Assembly (NCBI GenBank): GCA_905215155.1
Contig: CAJMPJ010000009.1
Span: forward strand, 27,900-91,899
Length of the DNA: 64,000 nt
Reading direction: 5' to 3'
From: an uncultured bacterium
GTDB taxonomy: Bacteria; Bacillota; Clostridia; Lachnospirales; Lachnospiraceae
Positions 8,249-15,824 of this stretch are shown in pieces. The notes beneath the pieces were generated by a model, which saw only the letters and a program-made list of their open reading frames with translations, was not told the origin of the DNA and did not search any database. A program made the position numbers and the translations under genes. The stretch's first letter is position 1; each line of letters starts with the position of its first letter.

Positions 8249-8728
8249 TTAGGTAAATTCCGGTTCCAATGCTATTTTTAGTTTTTTAAGTGCACGGTAA
8301 AGCCTGCTTTTTACGGTACTGACATTCATATCCATTACTTCTGCAATCTCTTCGAGCTTCCACTCTTCCAAATATTTTAGCATGACAATGGTCCGGTCTT
8401 TTTCTTCCAGAACTGTTAAAAGTTCTAACGGATCATCTTCCCGGTATTGGTCTTCATGAGGAGCTTCTACGTCCAGAAGGCTTACCTCTATCCGCTTTCT
8501 ATTTCTGAGAAAATCAATAGCTGTATGTATCACGATTCGGTAAATCCAGGTCGATAGAAAACTTCTCTCCCTTACTTTATCCAACTCTTTGATTGCCCGA
8601 TATGCACTTTCCTGGACAATATCCAGGGCATCCTGCTCATTCTTTACATAGCTGTAGGCAAGCCGGTAATACTTCTCATAATTGGTTATGAGTAAGTTCT
8701 CTGCTTCCGCTTCAATCTTTTGTTTCAT
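8249..8728 (-). CDS. sigV: ECF sigma factor, SigV-like
   Basis: Extracytoplasmic-function sigma factor of 159 aa. Region 2 is at about 15-80 (YYRLAYSYVKNEQDALDIVQESAYRAI, STWIYRIVIHTAIDFLRNRKR). Region 4 is at about 105-155 (EEWKLEEIAEVMDMNVSTVKSRLYRALKKL). It is paired with an RsiV-type anti-sigma gene, so a sigma-V role in cell-wall or lysozyme stress is likely. It appears to drive itself: an ECF promoter (TGAAAC, 16 nt, CGTC) lies at 8759-8784. GGAGGAAGAG precedes the ATG. Targets such as peptidoglycan acetylases are not in the window. Confidence 0.88.
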   Translation of the reverse strand: MKQKIEAEAENLLITNYEKYYRLAYSYVKNEQDALDIVQESAYRAIKELDKVRERSFLSTWIYRIVIHTAIDFLRNRKRIEVSLLDVEAPHEDQYREDDPLELLTVLEEKDRTIVMLKYLEEWKLEEIAEVMDMNVSTVKSRLYRALKKLKIALEPEFT

Positions 8729-8758
8729 CTCTTCCTCCTCTCCAGGTTCTACTTATTA

Positions 8759-8784
8759 GACGTTATAAATCTAAAAAAGTTTCA
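8759..8784 (-). promoter_or_regulatory. Autoregulatory ECF promoter of sigV-rsiV
   Basis: -35 TGAAAC (8779-8784), 16-nt spacer, -10 CGTC (8759-8762), with the AT-rich spacer typical of ECF promoters. It has the form of the sigma-V consensus and no sigma-A elements overlap it. Confidence 0.75.
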
Positions 8785-8794
8785 ATAATTATAT

Positions 8795-8825
8795 AAAAAA
8801 GGAAAGACTCCACAGAGCCTTTCCC
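8795..8825 (-). terminator. Terminator of spoIIGA-sigE
   Basis: GGGAAAGGCTC hairpin (stem GGAAAG.CTC with GAG.CTTTCC) followed by six U on the minus strand, 45 nt after the sigE stop and just upstream of the sigV promoter. Confidence 0.85.
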
Positions 8826-8869
8826 AAATTCATTACGCCTCTTTGCTACACCCTTATGATACTACACTC

Positions 8870-9610
8870 TTATTCAAAACGGACAATTTCTTTTTTCAGC
8901 CGCTTCATGATTTTTTTCTCCAGCCTTGAAATATAGGACTGGGAGATGCCAAGTAAATCTGCCACCTCTTTCTGCGTCATTTCTTCTCCCTCTTCATCCG
9001 TCAGACCGAACCGCAGTTCCACAATCTTGCGTTCTCTTGGACTTAAACGGCTGATGGCCGTATTCAGCAGATTCCGCTCCACTTCTGTTTCCAGATCCTT
9101 ATAAATAACATCTTCGTCCGTTCCAAGGATATCGGAAAGCAGAAGTTCATTGCCATCCCAGTCAACGTTTAGAGGTTCATCAATGGAAACTTCCATTTTG
9201 GTTTTATTGTTCCGGCGCAGATACATCAGGATTTCATTTTCAATGCAGCGGGAGGCATAGGTGGCCAGTTTAATATTTTTGGATGGATTAAAGGTATTGA
9301 TGGCCTTGATCAGTCCGATGGTACCTATGGAAATCAGATCCTCCACACCAACGCTGGTATTATCGAATTTTTTTGCTATGTATACAACAAGACGGAGATT
9401 GTGCTCGATCAATTCTGATTTTGCCTTTTGATCATCGTCTCCGCCAAGAAGTGCAATGATCTGCGCCTCTTTTTCATTGTCCAGGGGCGCTGGCAGGATA
9501 TCGGCTCCTCCGATGTAATGGATCTCCCCCTGAGACGGCATCACAAGCGTCCTGAACGTAGGAATTGCCTTAAACTGGAAACGGTTTGGTACGGAAACTT
9601 TTATTATCAT
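8870..9610 (-). CDS. sigE: Mother-cell sigma factor E (pro-sigma-E)
   Basis: Early mother-cell sigma factor for sporulation, made as an inactive precursor. The first 30 or so residues are the pro-sequence; the conserved cleavage neighbourhood is [13 protein letters not shown], matching YYIGG in Bacillus. Region 2 ([51 protein letters not shown]) and region 4 ([32 protein letters not shown]) are intact. Length is 246 aa. GGAGAG precedes the ATG. It lies 29 nt after spoIIGA, which encodes its activating protease, and ends in a clear terminator. Confidence 0.95.
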   Translation of the reverse strand: MIIKVSVPNRFQFKAIPTFRTLVMPSQGEIHYIGGADILPAPLDNEKEAQIIALLGGDDDQKAKSELIEHNLRLVVYIAKKFDNTSVGVEDLISIGTIGLIKAINTFNPSKNIKLATYASRCIENEILMYLRRNNKTKMEVSIDEPLNVDWDGNELLLSDILGTDEDVIYKDLETEVERNLLNTAISRLSPRERKIVELRFGLTDEEGEEMTQKEVADLLGISQSYISRLEKKIMKRLKKEIVRFE

Positions 9611-9639
9611 GTCGATACTCTCTCCTTTACATCAAACAT

Positions 9640-10476
9640 TTACTCATCGTGCAACAGCATCTGGTATTCACCATTTACGGATAACGTCTTTTTATAGACA
9701 GCCACCAGAGGCTTTATAATTACTTTTACTTCATCTCCCTGACGCACTTCCATTTCGTCTAGAAAAATACCGGGCAACACTCCGCTGCTTTTCCCAACAC
9801 TTCCAAAGGGAATATAAATAACCTCTGTCACTGTTTCGCAGATCTCCCGAACAGCTTCGTAGGTCACCACATGGACGGGCCGGCGGCTTATGGGTTCATA
9901 CAGCCGGTTTCCCGTATCAAGAAGAGCTGTCACTTTTTTTTCCTTTCCCCTGTAACGCATGGTGACTTCAAAAAAATTGCTCCTTTCTTTCCATAGTCCC
10001 GGAATCCACCAAAGCAAATACCGAATCCCAAAGTAAGCGCCTGCCGCAAGAAAAATCAACCGGTAAAGAGGGAGAGCTTTTCTGCCATTTCCCCTAAGAA
10101 TCTGTTCTATATAATAGCCGGCCTTCGTATGTTGATATAGGATATTCATTATTCCGGCCACCACGGCCGCGGCCAGAAAAAGTGCTCCTACTGCTTTGCA
10201 TATTTCCTTTGGTTTTTTCACATCAAAGGCCGTCATTACCATCAGGGTGCTGATGACTAAATAGGTAATTATCATCTCAAGCCATAAGGGCAATATCGGA
10301 AAAGCGGCGGCAAATACGGCCCATGCCGCCCCTAAAAATGCCCCAAGAATCATTCTCCACCTAATAAAACGGTATTTCATGCCCCGCCTTACAATGGATA
10401 ATACCAATAAATCCATGGTAAAATTAATCAAGAACAACACATCTATGTACAGGTTTATTTCCGTTGCTGCATTCAC
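9640..10476 (-). CDS. spoIIGA: Sporulation sigma-E processing peptidase SpoIIGA
   Basis: Membrane aspartic protease that cleaves pro-sigma-E at the division septum. The N-terminal half has about five membrane segments (INLYIDVLFLINFTMDLLVL, ILGAFLGAAWAVFAAAFPIL and others). The C-terminal half carries the protease Asp in TALLDTGNRLYEP. I place the start at GTG 10476, giving 278 aa: a longer frame opens at ATG 10533, but a promoter sits inside that extension (10495-10527), so its transcript cannot include the ATG. The GGGAGGTGA site overlaps the GTG, so initiation is unusual and the exact start is uncertain. Confidence 0.85.
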   Translation of the reverse strand: MNAATEINLYIDVLFLINFTMDLLVLSIVRRGMKYRFIRWRMILGAFLGAAWAVFAAAFPILPLWLEMIITYLVISTLMVMTAFDVKKPKEICKAVGALFLAAAVVAGIMNILYQHTKAGYYIEQILRGNGRKALPLYRLIFLAAGAYFGIRYLLWWIPGLWKERSNFFEVTMRYRGKEKKVTALLDTGNRLYEPISRRPVHVVTYEAVREICETVTEVIYIPFGSVGKSSGVLPGIFLDEMEVRQGDEVKVIIKPLVAVYKKTLSVNGEYQMLLHDE

Positions 10477-10494
10477 CTCCCGCCCTGTACGAAC

Positions 10495-10527
10495 ATTATA
10501 TCCAGTATATCTTTCAGAATTTGTCAA
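10495..10527 (-). promoter_or_regulatory. spoIIG-type promoter with 21-nt spacer and 0A box
   Basis: -35 TTGACA (10522-10527) and -10 TATAAT (10495-10500) are both perfect but 21 nt apart. The Spo0A-activated spoIIG promoter of Bacillus has the same over-long spacing. A Spo0A-box-like TGTCAAA (consensus TGTCGAA) on the plus strand at 10522-10528 overlaps the -35. Confidence 0.7.
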
Positions 10528-10669
10528 AACCATGGGGATGATTCCACTTTTTCATCGTCTTTTTCCGTCCTGCTGTGTCACAGAATGACATATTATTACA
10601 CCCTGGAAATATCTGGATGGACAAATACAGCGGTCGCTCATATGCCTTCTTTTCTCCCTTTTAAGCAAC

Positions 10670-10714
10670 AAAAAACAGCCGGAACAGGCATTTCTGCCAT
10701 GTTCGACTGTTTTT
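10670..10714 (-). terminator. Terminator of valS
   Basis: Long hairpin with arms AAAAACAG/CTGTTTTT and inner CGAACA/TGTTCCG on the minus strand, ending in a U-rich tract, about 40 nt after the valS stop. The symmetric ends could also stop plus-strand transcription. Confidence 0.75.
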
Positions 10715-10752
10715 CACAAACCACTTTTTATTGTCGATATTTAAAAATTCAT

Positions 10753-13392
10753 TCAGGAAAGCTGGGTAAGCCTCTCTTTTACCTGTTCCATCATCTGAGT
10801 GTATTTTTCAAGCTTTTCTTTTTCTTCCTGAATTTTGGCTTCCGGAGCCTTGCTTACGAATTTCTCATTGCTCAGCATTCCGGTAACACGGGCCAGCTCT
10901 TTGCTTAAACGGTCTTCTTCCTTCTTTAACCGCTCGATCTCTTTTTCAATATCAACTAATTCTGCAAAAGGCATATAAATGACTGCCTGATGAATGACCG
11001 CAGATACCGCATCGTCGGAAATTCCGTTCTTATCCTTCTGCAGATAAACTTCCCCTGCATAACCAAGGGTAGCAAAGAATACCTTACTGCTCTCAAAAAT
11101 ATCAAGAATCTCCTGGTTTTCAGATACCACATAGACCTTTGCCTTTTTGCTTGGCGGTACATTCATGGAAGTGCGCACATTACGGATTGCTCTTACCGCC
11201 TCCTTAATGGTCTCTACGGCCCGCTCCTCAGATTCAAAGTTCCATGAAGCCTCATATTCCGGCCACTGGGAGATCATGATAGACTCCTCCTGATCCTGGA
11301 GATTGCAGAATATTTCCTCCGTCACGAACGGCATATAAGGATGAAGGAGCTTCAACGACCGGATCAATACGGTCTTTAACGTCCAGATGGCAGCAGCTTT
11401 TGTGGTATCATTATCATCCCACAGTCTGGGCTTTACCATCTCAATATACCAGTCACAGAATTCTTCCCAGATAAAGTCATAGACCTTCTGAAGTGCAATT
11501 CCAAGTTCGTATTTATCCAGATTTTCTGTCACGTCCTTAGCCAGAGTGTTCACCTTTGACAAAATCCATTTATCTGCCATGGTAAGCTCGGAAAGCTGTG
11601 CCTCTGTTTTTGGTGCTTTTTCAATATTCATCATGATGAAACGGGAAGCATTCCACACTTTATTTGCAAAATTTCTGCTCGCCTCCACACGTTCCCAATA
11701 AAATCTCATATCATTGCCCGGAGCATTTCCTGTAATAAGGGTCATGCGCAGCGCATCTGCCCCGTATTTATCAATGACCTCCAGAGGGTCAATGCCGTTT
11801 CCTAAGGATTTGCTCATCTTGCGTCCTTCAGAATCCCTCACCAGGCCATGCATCAGTACGGTATGGAACGGCAGCTTTCCCGTATGCTCGATGCCGGAAA
11901 ATACCATACGGATGACCCAGAAGAAAATGATATCATAACCGGTAACCAGTACATCGGTTGGGTAGAAATACTTTAAATCTTCTGTTTCATTGGGCCATCC
12001 CAGGGTTGAGAACGGCCAGAGTGCAGACGAAAACCAGGTGTCAAGAGTATCCTCATCCTGTGTTAAGTGTGTCCCCTTGCATTTTGGACAAACGTCCGGC
12101 GCTTTCCTGGAAACAACGATCTCTCCGCAGCTATCACAGTAATAAGCCGGAATCCGGTGCCCCCACCAGAGCTGTCTGGAGATACACCAGTCACGAATGT
12201 TCTCAAGCCAGTTAAAATACGTCTTATCAAATCTCTCAGGAACAAATTTTAAGGAGCCATTCCTTAATGCTTCCACCGCTGGTTTAGCCAGCTCATCCAT
12301 CTTAACGAACCACTGCTGTTTTACCATAGGCTCTACGGTGGCACCGCAACGGTCATGAGTTCCAACCGCATGGGTGTGAGGCTCGACCTTCACCAAAAGC
12401 CCCAGTGTCTCCAAATCCTTTACCATGGCCTTTCTGGCTTCATACCGTTCCATACCGTGGTACTTGCTTCCCGGAAGGTTGATGGTGGCATCGTCATTCA
12501 TGATAACCAGTTCCGGCAGATCATGTCTTTTCCCAACTTCAAAGTCATTGGGGTCATGCGCCGGAGTGATCTTTACGCATCCGGTACCGAATTCTTTATC
12601 CACATATGAATCCGCAATTACCGGTATCTCACGGTCTGTAAGAGGAAGCTTTAACATTTTGCCGATCAGGTCCTGATACCGTTCATCCTCCGGGTTGACA
12701 GCCACCGCACTGTCTCCTAACAGAGTTTCCGGCCTTGTAGTTGCGATCTCCACAAATCTGCCTTCTTCTCCTGCAATGGGGTAATTGATGTGCCAGAAGA
12801 AGCCATTCTGGTCCTCGTGCTCCACCTCAGCATCGGAAATGGAGGTCTGGCATACCGGACACCAGTTTACGATTCTGGAGCCTTTATAAATATAACCCTT
12901 TTTATGAAGGCGGATAAACACTTCCTGGACTGCCTCAGAGCACCCTTCATCCATGGTAAAGCGTTCTCTCTCCCAGTCAGCGGAAGAGCCTAGCTTATGA
13001 AGCTGATTGATGATCCTGCTGCCATAATCCTTTTTCCAGTCCCAGCACTTGGAAAGAAAGCCTTCTCTTCCAAGTTCCTCTTTGTCAATGCCCTGCTGTT
13101 TCAAACTCTCAATTACCTTTACTTCCGTGGCAATGGCGGCATGGTCTGTTCCCGGCTGCCAAAGAGCCTCAAACCCCTGCATTCTCTTGTACCGGATCAA
13201 AATGTCCTGCATGGTATTGTCCAGAGCATGTCCCATATGGAGCTGTCCGGTGATATTTGGCGGCGGCATCACAATGGTAAAGGGCTTCTTGTCCTTATTT
13301 GGCTGTGCATGGAAATACCTTTTATCCAGCCACTTTTTATAAAGCTTTCCTTCGATCCCAGCCGGATCATAGGTCTTTTCTAACTCTTTCAT
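10753..13392 (-). CDS. valS: Valyl-tRNA synthetase
   Basis: Class I synthetase that charges tRNA-Val. HIGH motif appears as PPPNITGQLHMGH near residue 45, the editing domain follows (TTRPETLLGDSAVAV, CVKITPAHDPNDFEVG), a zinc-binding CDSC...CPKC insertion precedes DTWFSSALWPFSTLGWP, then KMSKSLGNG, the anticodon-binding domain, and a C-terminal coiled coil (about 810-879) that grips the tRNA. The start is set at ATG 13392 because AAGGAG lies 6 nt upstream; the longer frame (ATG 13416) has no such site. Length is 879 aa. A T-box leader controls it. Confidence 0.97.
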   Translation of the reverse strand: MKELEKTYDPAGIEGKLYKKWLDKRYFHAQPNKDKKPFTIVMPPPNITGQLHMGHALDNTMQDILIRYKRMQGFEALWQPGTDHAAIATEVKVIESLKQQGIDKEELGREGFLSKCWDWKKDYGSRIINQLHKLGSSADWERERFTMDEGCSEAVQEVFIRLHKKGYIYKGSRIVNWCPVCQTSISDAEVEHEDQNGFFWHINYPIAGEEGRFVEIATTRPETLLGDSAVAVNPEDERYQDLIGKMLKLPLTDREIPVIADSYVDKEFGTGCVKITPAHDPNDFEVGKRHDLPELVIMNDDATINLPGSKYHGMERYEARKAMVKDLETLGLLVKVEPHTHAVGTHDRCGATVEPMVKQQWFVKMDELAKPAVEALRNGSLKFVPERFDKTYFNWLENIRDWCISRQLWWGHRIPAYYCDSCGEIVVSRKAPDVCPKCKGTHLTQDEDTLDTWFSSALWPFSTLGWPNETEDLKYFYPTDVLVTGYDIIFFWVIRMVFSGIEHTGKLPFHTVLMHGLVRDSEGRKMSKSLGNGIDPLEVIDKYGADALRMTLITGNAPGNDMRFYWERVEASRNFANKVWNASRFIMMNIEKAPKTEAQLSELTMADKWILSKVNTLAKDVTENLDKYELGIALQKVYDFIWEEFCDWYIEMVKPRLWDDNDTTKAAAIWTLKTVLIRSLKLLHPYMPFVTEEIFCNLQDQEESIMISQWPEYEASWNFESEERAVETIKEAVRAIRNVRTSMNVPPSKKAKVYVVSENQEILDIFESSKVFFATLGYAGEVYLQKDKNGISDDAVSAVIHQAVIYMPFAELVDIEKEIERLKKEEDRLSKELARVTGMLSNEKFVSKAPEAKIQEEKEKLEKYTQMMEQVKERLTQLS

Positions 13393-13429
13393 AATCTTCT
13401 CCTTTATCTTTCCCATTATTTTTCATAGA

Positions 13430-13735
13430 AAAAAAGAAAAGCCCTCTGCATCCTTGGATGCAAAGGGCGAATCATCGCGGTACCACCTTTTTTTATATGA
13501 CAAATCCTGCCATACTTCTTTCGGCTTATAACGCTGCCAGGCGTGAAAGCTTACTGTCAGTCTGATTCAGCCTTCCGGTTCCAAAGCTACCTTCCGAACA
13601 CACTTCCTTAACCGCCTTTCAGCCGATGGACGGTTTTCTCTTTCAGGGTCATGCACGTACTCCTCTTTTTCTCTACCTTTTCTTTATTCCCACCCGTGGG
13701 CTTTGGCACAAAGCCATACTCACAAAGTGTTTTCC
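13430..13735 (-). ncRNA. T-box riboswitch of valS
   Basis: Minus-strand leader with the conserved T-box AAGGTGGTACCGCG (13474-13488) that pairs with the uncharged tRNA acceptor end. It is followed by a terminator, stem GCCCTTTGCATCC/GGATGCAGAGGGC (13441-13468) and a U-rich tract. Upstream lie a GAGAAAAAGAGGAG segment and a large Stem I region. Uncharged tRNA-Val is expected to favour the antiterminator. The valine specifier triplet could not be assigned with certainty; a GTT near 13590-13600 is one candidate. Confidence 0.92.
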
Positions 13736-13746
13736 TGTCATTTGTA

Positions 13747-13775
13747 ATGATAGTGTCTTTTCAGAAATTTGTCAA
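13747..13775 (-). promoter_or_regulatory. Promoter of the valS T-box leader
   Basis: -35 TTGACA (13770-13775), 17-nt spacer, -10 TATCAT (13747-13752). The TGA in the -35 box is the stop codon of the upstream TPR gene (13772-13774). Confidence 0.85.
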
Positions 13776-14587
13776 GACATAATGTTGCGGTATTCCTGTT
13801 TCCACTTCTGAACAAGCTCTCCGGCGCCTTGAAAACGCTTGATGGGATCTTTTTGAAACAGCTTTTCCAGTTCCAGAAGGCTGTCTGCCTGGCCTGCCAG
13901 CTCTTCTGCTTTTCTCCGCTCTTCTTCGGTTTCCCGCTTCAATTCTTCCGTAATCAAGGCCTGAAACCTCTCATTTAATACAAGGCCCTTGTTCCACTGG
14001 GCCAAATGGCAGATTCTTTTTAAGACCTCACTGTTTTTTACCAGATCAAAGGATTTCACATAAGCCTGATAAGCCTTGTTGGTCATAAAAAGCCTTGCAT
14101 AGGAGGCACCCAGATTGTTATAGATCTTTGCCCGAAACACGTCATCCACACGGTTTCCCTTCGGCAGTTCTAAAATCCTCTGATATTCCGCCACCGCTTT
14201 TCCATACTGTTTTTTGGAAAACAGATAATCCGCCCGTTCCTTTAAAAATTCCGCCTCCGGCAGCCGCCGGTAAGCGGCTAACTTCTGCCTAAAACGGTTC
14301 ACTTCTGCCGCATTGTAATAATCGCATTCGTGTAGAATTACAGCCAAAATCTCATCCCCGTCTTCACCGCTTTGCTGTAATTTCACCAGCTTTAAAGCAA
14401 GGAAAGCCATATCCAGATCATCCCGGATAAATTCAATCAGGGAATTATCCACAAAGTTGTCCATGACAAGCAGAGGATTATGATAAATCACATAGCATAG
14501 CTCCTGGGAAGAAAACAAACGGACTCCCAGACCTTCAAAATAATATGGGTGTTTCACCGGCTCCTGCCGGCAAAGAATCAGACTCAT
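13772..14587 (-). CDS. TPR-repeat protein of the DUF5717/Hsp70-like cassette
   Basis: Function unknown. A 271-residue soluble protein without signal peptide or membrane segment. Two helix pairs look like TPR units (about 113-142, ADYLFSKKQYGKAVAEYQR; about 153-182, YNNLGASYARLFMTNKAYQA). A charged stretch follows at 206-245 that could form a coiled coil. TPRs usually bind peptides or partner proteins, so an adaptor role toward the Hsp70-like protein is inferred. It overlaps that gene by 4 nt (ATGA), which implies translational coupling. No HPD motif of J-domain proteins is present. The valS promoter overlaps its stop codon. Confidence 0.7.
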   Translation of the reverse strand: MSLILCRQEPVKHPYYFEGLGVRLFSSQELCYVIYHNPLLVMDNFVDNSLIEFIRDDLDMAFLALKLVKLQQSGEDGDEILAVILHECDYYNAAEVNRFRQKLAAYRRLPEAEFLKERADYLFSKKQYGKAVAEYQRILELPKGNRVDDVFRAKIYNNLGASYARLFMTNKAYQAYVKSFDLVKNSEVLKRICHLAQWNKGLVLNERFQALITEELKRETEEERRKAEELAGQADSLLELEKLFQKDPIKRFQGAGELVQKWKQEYRNIMS

Positions 14588-15807
14588 AGCATGACCTCTT
14601 GTCTAATGACTGCATCCGTAGCAGGAAACAGCTCTCCAAAGCCTTTGTCTTTCAGTACCACTGCCATGGTTTTTTCATCCAAAAAGCCAAAGCTCAAGCC
14701 CAGCCGGGTCGTCCTGCTTGGCCGGTTGGGAAACCCTTCTAAGGGGATCTTTACTAAGCGCCTCTGTTTGGGGTCCATGGGAGTCACCATAAATTCCACA
14801 TAATCCTGGTTATCCACGATCAAATCTACACTGCTCTTTGTTTCGTACCAGTTATCACCGGCAGCCGCCACCACAAGCTGGCTTTCCCGCTCCTTGTGGA
14901 GCACTCGCATGGAAACTGTGGAATGAAGCCGTCCATCACAGATGCAGGTGAACGGATATGCGTTATTTTCCTGTAAGTAATCCATGCCTTTAAAAGCCGC
15001 ACCTCTTGCAAACAGCTCCTGCTCTATATAAACCTTGCGGCGGGAACAGAGCACCTTCATGAAATCCACCGCCCAGTCATGGCGCTCAAAGCCTTTCCCG
15101 GTGAGAAAAACAGAGGAAAACAGCTTTTTCTGAAGAAGCCGTTCCGCACAGGAGCTTAAGATCTTATCCGCCAGTTTTCCGCCGGAAGGCGTATCTAAAA
15201 TATCCAGATTAAAGCTTTCTTCCAGAGCTTCATCCTCTGCGATCACCATCATCTTCCGTAATCCCCGCTGCACCTTCAGCTCATAATAGTGAAAGGAATC
15301 TTCCGACAAGTCAAAGACACCCACCTGATTGCTCCATACCTCTTTCTTCTGGCTGAGTACATAGTACACAAACCCTTCCGTGTGGCTTATAATATGAACC
15401 CGGTCCCTGGGAATCCCAAGCGAATCCGCACAATGCATCAGAGAATCCATCAGCTTGATATCCACCTTCTGCAAGGTGATCACCAGCTGTTTCACCTCTT
15501 CGCAGAAAAATTCCTCCATCGGGAGCTTCAGTATTTTTTTCAAATAAATCGTTAAAAGTTCAAGTCCTTCATATTTGGTTCCGCCCAGGGTCGCGGTACC
15601 TTCTTTTCTAACCATTTTTATCAGCTTGTCTACAATGATGCCTTCTCCCACAAGGGTATAGGCATAAGCCTCTTCCCCCACATACCAGGCATCTTCGTCC
15701 TTTTTACGGCAGATGACCGTAGGAATGCACCATGATTTTTCCCTGTCATGGCAGCATATGCGGGTATAGGCATCACAGAGATCAAGCCCTATTATCAGTC
15801 CGTCCAT
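14584..15807 (-). CDS. Hsp70/actin-fold (ASKHA) ATPase-like protein, DUF5716-like
   Basis: Function unknown; 407 aa, cytosolic. Hsp70-like landmarks are in order: phosphate-1 loop IIGLDLCDAYTRI (5-17), SHTEGFVYYVLS (141-152) where Hsp70 has the EPTAAALAY segment, phosphate-2 VGVFDLSED (162-170), adenosine motif VFLTGKGF (233-240) and ELFARGAAFKG (264-274). The C-terminal part (about 350-390, VKIPLEGFP and a beta-rich stretch) resembles the start of an Hsp70 substrate-binding beta domain. Phosphate loops are degenerate (no DLGTT or DLGGGT), so ATP hydrolysis is uncertain. It lies between a 1190-aa partner and a TPR gene in one tight operon. The DUF5716 assignment is from memory. Confidence 0.7.
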   Translation of the reverse strand: MDGLIIGLDLCDAYTRICCHDREKSWCIPTVICRKKDEDAWYVGEEAYAYTLVGEGIIVDKLIKMVRKEGTATLGGTKYEGLELLTIYLKKILKLPMEEFFCEEVKQLVITLQKVDIKLMDSLMHCADSLGIPRDRVHIISHTEGFVYYVLSQKKEVWSNQVGVFDLSEDSFHYYELKVQRGLRKMMVIAEDEALEESFNLDILDTPSGGKLADKILSSCAERLLQKKLFSSVFLTGKGFERHDWAVDFMKVLCSRRKVYIEQELFARGAAFKGMDYLQENNAYPFTCICDGRLHSTVSMRVLHKERESQLVVAAAGDNWYETKSSVDLIVDNQDYVEFMVTPMDPKQRRLVKIPLEGFPNRPSRTTRLGLSFGFLDEKTMAVVLKDKGFGELFPATDAVIRQEVML

Positions 15808-15824
15808 CGACAGCCCCCTTTATC

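Noticed and set aside
10560-10660. Short minus-strand frame (about 29 codons) upstream of spoIIGA
   Set aside because: Poorly spaced ribosome-binding site and no family or regulatory logic.
13772-14587. J-domain co-chaperone for the Hsp70-like protein
   Set aside because: No HPD motif or J-domain helix pattern; only TPR-like helix pairs.
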